Shown here in pieces: positions 1 through 7,900 of a DNA stretch of 9,212 nt. Position 1 is the stretch's first letter; each line of letters starts with the position of its first letter. A model generated the notes under the pieces. The model worked only from the letters and a program-made list of their open reading frames with translations, did no database searches and was not told where the DNA came from. The position numbers and the translations under genes were made by a program. Source of the stretch: an uncultured Bacilli bacterium (GTDB taxonomy: Bacteria; Bacillota_I; Bacilli_A; RF39; UBA660); contig CAJUGE010000049.1 in the NCBI GenBank assembly GCA_910586295.1, positions 1 through 9,212 on the forward strand. Direction: 5' to 3'.

Positions 1-32
1 GCTACAGGAATGAATCGAATATCTCTCAACTA

Positions 33-53
33 ACAATATTCTAAGAATATTGT
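33..53. repeat. 9-bp perfect inverted repeat, 3-nt loop
   Basis: The arms ACAATATTC and GAATATTGT flank a TAA loop. The repeat lies just upstream of the first gene of the window. No T-tract follows on the + strand, so a classical intrinsic terminator is not supported. It could be a weak mRNA hairpin or a protein-binding palindrome; the role is unknown. Confidence 0.5.
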
Positions 54-102
54 ATAGTACTAGAGTATTAATTCCAACTAAAATATTAATAAATTTATGT
101 TA

Positions 103-122
103 TGTAAGAATTAAATCTTACA
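103..122. repeat. 7-bp inverted repeat in the leader of the first gene
   Basis: The arms TGTAAGA and TCTTACA are separated by the 6-nt spacer ATTAAA. The repeat sits about 12 nt upstream of the ribosome binding site GAGGAA (135-140) of the broken gene that starts at 149. It may be a leader hairpin; no T-tract follows. It is short and could be chance in AT-rich DNA. Confidence 0.35.
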
Positions 123-148
123 AACATATTATACGAGGAATTAATGTA

Positions 149-660
149 ATGAGATATTTGATAATGTGTGAAGGAACAAATGAAGAAAAACTAGTTGAAC
201 TATTACTAGATAATAACAAATTAAAAATAAAAAGAAGTGAACTAATTGGACTTAAACCATACAATATTAGACAACTTAATAATCCTACAATAATAAATGA
301 ATTAATAAGATATGGAGAAAGAGTAATAGTTTATAGAATTGGAGACACTCAAAAAGACAAATTAAAAATTCCAATTATTTTAAAGAATATAATTTCTAGC
401 AAAGATATTTATAAATATTGTACTAAACCAGAGCTTGAAATACTACTAATTATCAATGAAGAATTATATCAGGATTATCTAAAAAGTAAAAAGAGGCCAA
501 AAGATTATGCAAAAGAAAAAATAACATATAATAAGAAAAATATGACCAATCAAATGAATTCTTACTAGAGTATTATAATGGAAAAAGGATAAACCAATTA
601 GTTAACAATATAAAAAAACATAACAAAGATGAATTATATTTAGCTGATTTGCTAAAATAA
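149..660 (+). pseudogene. Frameshifted small protein, possible TOPRIM-like fold
   Basis: The ATG at 149 follows GAGGAA (135-140) at a good distance and opens MRYLIMCEGTNEEKL. This reading continues in one frame to about 540. The end of that frame (NMTNQMNSY) looks unnatural, while the -1 frame from 541 gives a plausible tail, YDQSNEFLLEYYNGK through LYLADLLK, and stops at 658-660. Restoring one base in the A-run at 536-540 gives a continuous 170-residue protein. A buried beta-strand with a conserved-looking acid (CEG, Glu8), a later Asp-rich turn (GDTQKD, Asp66 and Asp70) and a KPELE motif (residues 93-97) recall TOPRIM-type nuclease or OLD-associated proteins. That fold is inferred from memory of motifs and is weak. 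The alternative is an uncharacterised family. The gene lies 22 nt before the next one, which is also broken. A sequencing error in the short A-run cannot be excluded. Confidence 0.7.
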
Positions 661-670
661 TATAAAAGAT

Positions 671-676
671 AAGGAG
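671..676 (+). promoter_or_regulatory. Ribosome binding site of the TPR pseudogene
   Basis: AAGGAG lies 6 nt before the ATG at 683. It marks the true original start of the TPR gene. The apparent TTG start at 922 has no such site and lies inside a repeat helix. Confidence 0.75.
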
Positions 677-682
677 ATAAAA

Positions 683-1554
683 ATGAACAATAAACTAAAT
701 AATATGATACAAGAATTATAAACAACTCTGATACAAAAAATATGGAAGAATTAAACGGAAAATTAATGGAATTTATAACGAAATATAACAATGGAGAAAT
801 AGAATATGAGAATACTCCAATGGACGATGCTCTAGAACTTCTAGAAAAAGCAGAATACGCAAGAAACTAAAGTGAAGCAATAAGACTTGTTAAAAAAGCA
901 TATGAAATATGCCCGGATTGTTTGGATGCAATTCTATTTCAAGTAAGGTTAGAACATAACCCTAGAAAAAGAAACGAACTTTTAAATGAAGGTTTAAAAA
1001 ATGAAGAAAAAAGATTAAAAGAAAAGAATTATTTTGATAAAGAAAATATAGGACATTTCTATGGAATATTTGAAACTAGGTCTTACATAAGAGGACTCTA
1101 CTTAAAAGCATCTTATTTATTAGAGGTAGGAGAAATAGAATCCGCAGAAAATGTTTGCAAAGAAATACTCAAACTAAACGAAAATGATAATACAGGTTCA
1201 AGATACCTATTGATGGGCATATATGCAATCCTAACCAAAGAGCAAGAATTACTTAAACTAAGTAAAAAATATAGCGAAAATGCTCTAGAAGTTTTATTCC
1301 CACTTTTTGCATTATACTATAATTTAGACAATACAAAAAAAGCCAAAGAATATCTAAAAAAGATAAACGAGAGTAATTCACATTTCATCAAATATTTTAA
1401 AGGACCATTAAAACCTAACAAAGATGTAATACAAGGGTGTTATGTAAAAGGTGAGGTTTCTGAAGTAATCATGTACTTTAGCCAATATAGATTTCTAATA
1501 GATACATTACCAAATTTAAAAGAATTTGTCTTAGAAAATGATAATCAAAAGTGA
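683..1554 (+). pseudogene. TPR-repeat protein broken by a frameshift and a stop
   Basis: The ATG at 683 has a strong AAGGAG site but reads only 12 codons (MNNKLNNMIQEL) before TAA at 719-721. One base restored near 718 joins this to the frame that reads NNSDTKNMEELNGKLMEF and onward. That frame then meets an in-frame TAA at 868-870, inside LEKAEYARN(stop)SEAIRLVKK, and afterwards stays open to TGA at 1552-1554. The repaired length is 290 codons including the nonsense one. Sequence on both sides of the lesions is clearly protein-like. It shows helix pairs with TPR spacing (YLLEVGEIESAENVCKEILK, then FALYYNLDNTKKAKEYLKK). TPR scaffolds mediate protein contacts; the partner is unknown. The C-terminal part resembles bacterial ST7/SEC-C-associated TPR proteins, but this is a loose recollection. 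A shortened product from TTG 922 is unlikely because it has no ribosome binding site. Confidence 0.8.
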
Positions 1555-1566
1555 ATAAACAACAAT

Positions 1567-1605
1567 TTATACACAATATAAAAATATACAGTCAAGTTAT
1601 CCACA
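1567..1605 (+). promoter_or_regulatory. Pair of DnaA-box consensus sites, 30 bp apart
   Basis: TTATACACA (1567-1575) and TTATCCACA (1597-1605) both match the bacterial DnaA-box consensus TTWTNCACA without mismatch. They lie in the same orientation with starts exactly 30 bp apart, close to three helical turns. The second box overlaps the left arm and loop of the terminator at 1592-1620. No other perfect match was noticed by eye elsewhere in the window. The sequence match is direct; binding by DnaA is inference. Confidence 0.4.
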
Positions 1606-1625
1606 ACATAACTTGATTTTCTTTA
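1592..1625 (+). terminator. Intrinsic terminator after the TPR pseudogene
   Basis: A 9-bp perfect stem, TCAAGTTAT (1592-1600) with ATAACTTGA (1608-1616), encloses a 7-nt loop CCACAAC and is followed by TTTTCTTTA. A G-T and an A-T pair can lengthen the stem at its base. It ends transcription from the left block 38 nt past the pseudogene stop and insulates the glycosyltransferase genes. Confidence 0.8.
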
Positions 1626-1650
1626 TATATATCACAATAAATGGTATAAT
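1622..1650 (+). promoter_or_regulatory. Promoter of the GT4-Alg14 fusion gene
   Basis: The consensus -10 TATAAT (1645-1650) is preceded by TGG, forming an extended -10. Seventeen bp upstream is a weak -35, TTTATA (1622-1627). The expected start near 1657 leaves a leader of only about 16 nt before the ATG at 1673, just enough for the GAGGTG site. The 16 nt from TATAAT onward recur exactly before the gene at 3849. Confidence 0.75.
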
Positions 1651-1672
1651 AAATATATAAGCGAGGTGTCTA

Positions 1673-3271
1673 ATGAAAAAAATAACAATCCTTTCTCTAC
1701 ACTTAGGCGTAGGTGGAATAGAAAAATACATTTCTTCACTCACTAAAATGTTAGAGAAAGACTATGAAATTGAACTAATCATAACATACAACATAAAAGA
1801 AACCCCAAAATTCCTATTTAATGATAAAGTAAACATAAAATATCTCATAGATGACCATCCAAATAGGGATGAACTTAGGCGTGCAATAAAAAGAAAAAAA
1901 GCACTTTCATTCATAAAAGAATTAACAAGAGCCATAAAATTAATTTATTTAAAAAGAGTACGTACAAAAAAGGCGATAAAAGAAATGAATACAGACTATT
2001 TAATTACAACTAGACCATACGAAACAAAATTAGTAAACAAACTTCTTAAAAAGAAAAATATAGTGAAAATAGTAACAGACCACAGTTATCCAACAAAAAG
2101 GTGCAGAAGGAAACTTTTAAGAAACACTACAAATTTTGATAAAATAGTAGTTGTAAACCAAGAAATAGAAAAAATTTACAAAAAATACCTAGGCGAAAAA
2201 GTAATATACATACCAAACTTTATAGATGAACTAAGCCCTAAAAAGAGTAAATTAAATGATAAAAACATAATCGCAGTAGGACGTCTTTCTAAAGAAAAAG
2301 GTTTTTTAGATTTAATTGATATAATGTCATTAGTAGTAAAGAAATACCCAGAGGTAACACTAACTCTTATTGGAGATGGAATAGAAAAAGAAAAAATTAT
2401 AAAAAAAATAAAAGAACTAAGTTTAGAAAAAAATATAATTCTTACAGGATACCTAAATCAATATGAAATAGAAGAAAAAATGCAAAGAAGTAGCATATAC
2501 GCTATGACTAGTATATCTGAATCATTTGGGCTTGTCATACTAGAAGCAATGAACATAGGACTTCCAGTAATTGGTTTTGACACATCTTCTGGTGCTAGAG
2601 AATTGATAAAAGACACTGGAATACTAATACCTAACAGAAACAAAGAAACATTCGCAAACACTATAGTAAACTTGTTAAAAAGCAAAAAAGAATTACAAGA
2701 ATTAAGTAAAAAATCTAAAGAAAAAGCCTCAAACTACACAGTAAGCAAAATAAAAAAAGAATGGGTAGACCTACTTAAAGATGTAGAAGTAAGAAGTACT
2801 AAAAAAGTAATGTTTATATCTTCAACAGGCGGACACTTAAATGAAATGTTAATGCTACTGCCTATGTTCAAAAAGTATCCATTTATGCTTATAACAGAAA
2901 AAACAAAATCTAATAAATGCTTAAGAGAACAATACGGAACTCTCACAGCAAAATTCTTAATCTATGGTTCAAGAAAGAAATTAATAACATACCCTTTCAA
3001 ACTAACAATAAATTGCTTTAAAAGTTTATACTTCTTCTTAAAATTTAGACCAGACTTTATAATAACTACAGGTGCCCACACAGCAGGCCCAATGTGTTGT
3101 ATTGCACATATATTCAAAAAGAAAATAATTTATATAGAGACATTCGCAAACAGTGAAACAAAAACTGTAACAGGAAGCATAGTATACAAATTCGCAGACC
3201 TCTTTATAGTACAGTGGGAATCAATGCTTGAAGTTTATGAAAATGCAACATTCGGGGGGTGGATATATTGA
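1673..3271 (+). CDS. Fused GT4 glycosyltransferase and Alg14-like subunit
   Basis: The ATG at 1673 follows GAGGTG by 4 nt. Residues 1 to about 365 form a GT-B, GT4-type glycosyltransferase. The N-terminal GVGGIEK loop, VGRLSKEKG (202-210) and the EX7E pair Glu283/Glu291 in ESFGLVILEAMNIGLPVIG support a retaining nucleotide-sugar transferase. From residue 377 a second domain begins (KKVMFISSTGGHLNEM) and runs to the end. It carries TTGAHTAGP (465-473), IIYIETFANS and a final QWESML...FGGWIY. These mark Alg14/PssD/Cps14F-like proteins, which bind and activate an Alg13-like catalytic partner at the membrane. That partner is the next gene, overlapping by 4 nt. The normal family arrangement is a separate Alg14-like protein of about 150 residues, so the fusion is unusual. 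No transmembrane helix or signal peptide is evident. Probable role: two steps of lipid-linked surface-glycan synthesis on the cytoplasmic face. Donor and acceptor sugars cannot be read from sequence. Confidence 0.93.
   Translation: MKKITILSLHLGVGGIEKYISSLTKMLEKDYEIELIITYNIKETPKFLFNDKVNIKYLIDDHPNRDELRRAIKRKKALSFIKELTRAIKLIYLKRVRTKKAIKEMNTDYLITTRPYETKLVNKLLKKKNIVKIVTDHSYPTKRCRRKLLRNTTNFDKIVVVNQEIEKIYKKYLGEKVIYIPNFIDELSPKKSKLNDKNIIAVGRLSKEKGFLDLIDIMSLVVKKYPEVTLTLIGDGIEKEKIIKKIKELSLEKNIILTGYLNQYEIEEKMQRSSIYAMTSISESFGLVILEAMNIGLPVIGFDTSSGARELIKDTGILIPNRNKETFANTIVNLLKSKKELQELSKKSKEKASNYTVSKIKKEWVDLLKDVEVRSTKKVMFISSTGGHLNEMLMLLPMFKKYPFMLITEKTKSNKCLREQYGTLTAKFLIYGSRKKLITYPFKLTINCFKSLYFFLKFRPDFIITTGAHTAGPMCCIAHIFKKKIIYIETFANSETKTVTGSIVYKFADLFIVQWESMLEVYENATFGGWIY
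3254..3262 (+). promoter_or_regulatory. G-rich ribosome binding site inside the upstream gene
   Basis: GGGGGGTGG lies inside the last codons of the fusion gene, 5 nt before the TTG at 3268. It fits a start at TTG 3268 better than GTG 3259, which would overlap the site itself. Confidence 0.6.
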
Positions 3272-3747
3272 TATTCGTAACTGTGGGAACACAAGACGTT
3301 CCATTTGACAGACTGATTCGTTCAGTAGAAAAAGAAATCGAAAAAGGCACTATCAAAGAAGAAGTAATAGTACAATGTGGATGTACAAAAGTTAAATCAA
3401 AAAAAATGAAAATGGTAAACTTAATGGAAATGGAAGAATTTAAGAAAACCATAAAAAATGCTAGTGTTGTAATCTCTCATGGTGGAGTAGGAACTATAAT
3501 AGATGCACTAAATGCTAACAAAGTTGTAATCGTATGTCCACGTCTTTCTAAATACAAAGAACATACAAATGACCACCAACTTCAAATAGTAAAAAAATTT
3601 AGTGAAGAAGGATATATAATTCCATTAAAAGATCCTACTAAATTAGCAGGAGCACTAGAAACAGCCAAAATATTTAAACCAAAAAAATATCAAAGTAACA
3701 CAAAAAACATGATTAATCTCATAGAAAATTTTATAGACAGTAATTAA
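3268..3747 (+). CDS. Alg13-like glycosyltransferase catalytic subunit
   Basis: This 159-residue protein has the size and layout of Alg13/PssE/Cps14G-type GT28 C-terminal half-enzymes. These supply the nucleotide-sugar site and work only with an Alg14-like partner. The N-terminus MIFVTVGTQDVPFDRLI is the family signature. SHGGVGT (70-76) is the donor-binding glycine loop, followed by a PR..KYKEHTNDHQ segment (about 92-104) typical of the UDP-sugar site. The start is taken as TTG 3268. It gives the exact family N-terminus, has a G-rich site 5 nt upstream, and overlaps the preceding TGA as TTGA, a termination-reinitiation arrangement. GTG 3259 would add three residues and is less likely. It should pair with the Alg14 domain of the gene just upstream. 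Known bacterial pairs often add a beta-1,4 hexose to a lipid-linked sugar; the specific sugar here is inference. Confidence 0.93.
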   Translation: MIFVTVGTQDVPFDRLIRSVEKEIEKGTIKEEVIVQCGCTKVKSKKMKMVNLMEMEEFKKTIKNASVVISHGGVGTIIDALNANKVVIVCPRLSKYKEHTNDHQLQIVKKFSEEGYIIPLKDPTKLAGALETAKIFKPKKYQSNTKNMINLIENFIDSN

Positions 3748-3778
3748 AATAATAAGAAACACTATAATATTTAAAACT

Positions 3779-3800
3779 AAGCCTAAAAATAGGCTTTTTA
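3779..3800 (+). terminator. Intrinsic terminator of the fusion/Alg13 operon
   Basis: A 7-bp stem, AAGCCTA with TAGGCTT, has a four-A loop and runs into TTTTTA. It lies 31 nt past the Alg13-like stop. Its T-tract overlaps the presumed -35 of the following promoter, so the two units are packed end to end. Confidence 0.8.
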
Positions 3801-3823
3801 AAATACCAAAAAAAATGTATAAT
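3795..3823 (+). promoter_or_regulatory. Promoter of the second GT4 gene
   Basis: The consensus -10 TATAAT (3818-3823) is preceded directly by TG. The hexamer 17 bp upstream is TTTTTA (3795-3800), a poor -35 that coincides with the terminator T-tract. The stretch TATAATAAATATATAA (3818-3833) is identical to 1645-1660. The expected leader is about 19 nt. Confidence 0.65.
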
Positions 3824-3848
3824 AAATATATAAAGTAAAGGAGTCAAA

Positions 3849-4904
3849 ATGAAAAAAATCGCAATATTTATTAACGAACTTGGAATGGGAGGAATAGAAA
3901 AATCAGCAGTAAATATGCTAAATAAAATTGATACTAACAAATATAAAGTAGATTTATACATATTTGGAGAAAATAATTTTTATGACTTACCTCAAAACAC
4001 TAATATAATCAAAATAAAAAAATCACTATCTATCCTAAGATTTATACCATTTAAAATAGCCTTAACACTATATAATCCTAAACTCCCAGAAACTAAATAC
4101 GACCTATCCATAGACTTTGACAGTTATCAGTTCTATACATCTGCAAGTGCCATTAAAATAAATGCAAGTAATCGTGCAATATGGATACATAATGATATAC
4201 CAGTAAAACTTAGTGAAGAGCCTAAATATAGAATTTTACACTTCTTTTTTAAAAGAAAATATGATTACTTTGATACTTACTGTGCAGTATCAGAAGGTGC
4301 ACTTAACTCATTCAAAGAACTAAATTATAATAAAAACAAAAAATATATGGTCATCCCAAACTACATAAACACTGATGAAGTAAAAGAAAAAATGAAAGAA
4401 CAATGTAACATAAAAACTGATAAAACCAAACTTAATATAGTAACACTAGGAAGACTCTGCCACCAAAAAGGAATAGACATAATGCTTAAAGAAATAAAAG
4501 AATTAACTAACTTCAGAAAAGACATACATCTTTATATTATAGGAAGTGGAGAAGAAGAACAAAACTTAAAAAATCTAACAGAAAATCTAGAATTAGAAGA
4601 ATATGTAACATTTACTGGAAGCACAAAAAACCCATTTACATACTTAAGAGAAATGGACTTATTCTATTTAACCAGTAGATATGAAGGACAAGGAATGGTC
4701 TTATTAGAAGCAATGTCAGTAGGTTTAGATGTATTAATACCACCTCACTTAGAAAAGTACTGTCCCTTAATAAAATCAGAAAAGAACACCCTAGAATACC
4801 TAAAAAACTATAAAAAACATCCAATAAATAAATTTAACCCACTCACAGAATATAATGATGAGATAACAAAAAACTTAGAAAAATTGTTTGAAAATAATAA
4901 CTAA
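3849..4904 (+). CDS. GT4-family glycosyltransferase
   Basis: The ATG at 3849 follows AAAGGAG by 5 nt. The 351-residue protein is a complete GT-B fold enzyme. GMGGIEKSAVNML (about 12-24) is the N-terminal donor/acceptor loop. LGRLCHQKGID (about 200-210) opens the C-terminal domain, with a nearby YIIGSGEEE segment. The EX7E pair is Glu279/Glu287 in YEGQGMVLLEAMSVG. The usual GxPV after this motif reads GLDVLIPPHLEKY. This resembles a capsule-type subgroup with a GLEV..PK.LEKY-like segment (recalled, not searched). It probably transfers one hexose to a growing surface glycan on the cytoplasmic side of the membrane. There are no membrane helices. It shares the GGIEK start with the GT4 domain upstream but is otherwise divergent, so a recent tandem duplication is unlikely. 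It has its own promoter and follows a terminator. Confidence 0.93.
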   Translation: MKKIAIFINELGMGGIEKSAVNMLNKIDTNKYKVDLYIFGENNFYDLPQNTNIIKIKKSLSILRFIPFKIALTLYNPKLPETKYDLSIDFDSYQFYTSASAIKINASNRAIWIHNDIPVKLSEEPKYRILHFFFKRKYDYFDTYCAVSEGALNSFKELNYNKNKKYMVIPNYINTDEVKEKMKEQCNIKTDKTKLNIVTLGRLCHQKGIDIMLKEIKELTNFRKDIHLYIIGSGEEEQNLKNLTENLELEEYVTFTGSTKNPFTYLREMDLFYLTSRYEGQGMVLLEAMSVGLDVLIPPHLEKYCPLIKSEKNTLEYLKNYKKHPINKFNPLTEYNDEITKNLEKLFENNN

Positions 4905-4937
4905 ATTAATGTACATAAAATTTTCATATTAAACACC

Positions 4938-4966
4938 TTTTTAAATAAGAAAAAAACGTGTATAAT
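4938..4966 (+). promoter_or_regulatory. Promoter of nifJ
   Basis: TATAAT (4961-4966), preceded by TG, has TTTTTA (4938-4943) 17 bp upstream. This is the same -35-position hexamer as in the promoter at 3795-3823. The expected transcript start, about 4973, falls almost on the AGGTGAT ribosome binding site (4974-4980), leaving a leader of about 11 nt. No convincing terminator separates it from the gene that ends at 4904, so some readthrough is possible. Confidence 0.65.
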
Positions 4967-4983
4967 TTAAACTAGGTGATGAT

Positions 4984-7900
4984 ATGAAAAATTTAAAAGT
5001 TCTAGATGGAAACGAAGCTTGCGCGCTTGCTTCTTATAGATTTACAGAAAACTGTGGTATATATCCGATTACTCCGGCAAGTCCTATGGCAACACTTACA
5101 GACAAATGGGCAAGTCGTGGAGATAAAAATATATTTGGAGAAAATGTAAAAGTAGTAGAAATGCAATCAGAAGCAGGAGCAGCAGGATTTGTTCATGGCT
5201 CACTTCAAGCAGGTATTCTCACAACTTCATTCACTGCAAGTCAAGGATTGTTACTAATGATACCAGAAATGTATAAAATTGCAGGAGAACTATTACCAGG
5301 AGTAATCCATGTAGCAGCGAGAAGTTTGTCAACACATGCATTATCAATATTTGGAGACCACCAAGACATATATGCTACTCGTATGACAGGGTTTGCTATG
5401 CTTTCAAGCGCAAATGTTCAAGACGCATATTATCTATCTCTTATAAGTCATTTATCTGCCATAAAAGGAAGTGTTCCTTTCTTACACTTTATGGATGGAT
5501 TTAGAACAAGCCATGAAATAAACAAAATAAATGTATTAGAAGATGAAATAATAAAAACTTTAATAGACTATGATAGCTTAAAAAAATTTAGAAATCGTTC
5601 ATTAAACATAGGAAAATCTATAACTAGAGGTGTAAGTGAAACAGAAGATGTATACTTTCAAAATACAGAAGCGAGAAATAAATATTATGAAGAACTCCCA
5701 AACATAGTTAATGAATACATGGAAAAAATAAACGAACTAACTGGAAGTGCGTACAAACCATTCACATATTTTGGTTCATCACATGCTAATCACATAATTG
5801 TAGCAATGGGTTCAGTTACAGATACCATAAAAAAAGTAGTAGAAGACTTAAATAATCAAGGAGAATCTGTAGGAATCATTACAGTTCATTTATATAGACC
5901 TTTTAGTGCAAAATACTTTCTAAACGTATTACCAAAAACAGTAGAAAAAATAACTGTATTAGATAGAACAAAAGAAGCGGGATCTCTAGCAGAACCACTT
6001 TACCTAGACATATGTGCTACACTAAAAGGAGAAAACATCGAAGTAGTAGGAGGTAGATATGGTTTATCAAGCAAAAACACAACCCCATCACAAATAAAAA
6101 GTGTATTTGACAATATGAATAAATATAAAATGAAAGATCATTTTACAATAGGAATTGTAGATGATGTAACAAAAACGAGTCTAGAAGAAAAAGAATATCA
6201 ATTAATAGAAAAATACAAAGAAATAAAAGTCTACGGATTTGGATCAGACGGTATGGTAAGTGCAAGCAAAAATATACTTAAAGTAATTGGAAAAAAAGAT
6301 GGTAACTACATACAAGGCTACTTTGAATATGATTCTAAAAAAAGTGGTGGAGTTACTATAAGTCATCTAAGAATATCAGACACACAAATAAACGCGCCTT
6401 ACTACCTAATCGAACCTAATCTAGTAGTTGTATCAAAAGATTCTTACCTGGAAAAATATGATGTATTAGAAGGAATAAAAAAAGGTGGAATATTCTTATT
6501 AAATTCAAATATGACAGACGAAGAACTAAACAAGTACATACCAAATTATTTAAAAACAAAAATCAAAGAAAATAACATAAAGTTCTTTGTCACTAACGCG
6601 GATACCTTAGCAGAAAAATACAAACTTCATGGAAAAATAAACAACATAATATCAATGTACATCTTAAAAATGTTAGGAGTAAATGGTGAAGATATAGTTC
6701 TCTTCAAAGAAAATATAAAGTCGGTATACAGTGATAAAGGTAATGATGTCATAGAATCAAACATAAAAGCCTTAGATGAAAGTATAGACTATCTAAGAGA
6801 ATTTGATATATCTAAACTAACTGAAACCAAATCACATAAAGAACCTACTGGATTAATAGAAACAATGCTTAGTAGACGTGCAAACGATTTAAAAGTATCA
6901 GACTTTATTTCACATGCAGACGGAACATTTGATGGCGGCTCTAGTGCTTCAGATAAAAGAAAAATAAGTAATTTAGTTCCAAAATGGTGTAAAGAAAATT
7001 GTATAGAATGTAATGCTTGTGCATTCATATGTCCTCATGCGGTTATTAGACCAGTGTCACTAACGGAAAATGAAATAAAATCATCTCCTATAGAAAAGGT
7101 AGACACAATACCAAGTTTAGGCGAAGAAAACAAAGGCTACTACTTAAGTATAAATACAGAAAATTGTACAGGATGTAATTTATGCGCTAAAGTATGTCCA
7201 GGAAAAAATGGAGAAAAAGCTTTAATTATGGATACTCCAAATCATGAAGAAGATAAAATATGTGACTACTTCTCAGAAAAACATGTTAATACAACTAGTT
7301 TTTCAAAATACTCAGTAAAAGGACTAGGATTTACTAAACCACTATTTGAATTCCCTGGTGCCTGTTCAGGATGTGGTGAAACAGTTTATTTAAGAACATT
7401 AACTGGACTCTATGGCGAAGAAATAGTAATCGCAAACGCTACAGGTTGTTCCTCTATATATGGAGCAAGCTTACCTTGCACACCATATCAAATACCTTGG
7501 ATTAGTTCGCTATTTGAAGATAATGCTGAATTTGGATTAGGACTACATACAGCATACAAAGCCGCAAGAAAAACTATAAAAGAAATCATGCTTGAAACAA
7601 AAGACCAAGTTGATACAGAAACAAAAGAAATATTTAAAACATGGATAGATAATCAAGACAACTCTGAAATAACTTTAAAAGTACAAAGTGAATTAAAAAG
7701 AAAAAAAATTAGAGAAGACCTAAAAGACTTACTAGACTATATTCCTTCAAGAAAAGTATGGATAGTAGGAGGAGATGGATGGGCATATGATATAGGATTT
7801 GGTGGATTAGACCATGTATTAAGAACAAACGAAAATATAAAAGTTTTAGTATTAGATACTGAAGTATACTCAAACACTGGAGGTCAAACATCAAAATCAA

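Noticed and set aside
1..44. Possible 3' end of an upstream gene, reading to TAA at 31-33 or, in another frame, to TAA at 42-44
   Set aside because: Two frames are open for only 10-13 codons each, too short to choose between them or to recognise a product.
50..148. N-terminal extension of the first gene from a TTG at 50
   Set aside because: The added residues look non-coding, and no ribosome binding site suits TTG 50. GAGGAA at 135-140 supports the ATG at 149.
533..541. Programmed -1 ribosomal frameshift
   Set aside because: No X XXY YYZ heptamer fits the zero frame, no clear downstream structure was seen, and the neighbouring gene is also broken. Mutation or a read error is simpler.
922..1554. 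Intact 210-residue gene starting at TTG 922
   Set aside because: The same frame continues protein-like upstream of 922, the TTG has no ribosome binding site, and a proper start lies at 683.
1567..1660. Chromosomal origin of replication (two DnaA boxes next to AT-rich DNA)
   Set aside because: There are only two boxes, no dnaA/dnaN/rpmH neighbours and no box cluster. The AT-rich run is ordinary for this genome.
4905..4983. Terminator between the second GT4 gene and nifJ, from ACACCTTTTT and AAAAAAACGTGT
   Set aside because: The arms pair only after a mismatch at C/C and offset A residues, and no T-tract follows the right arm.
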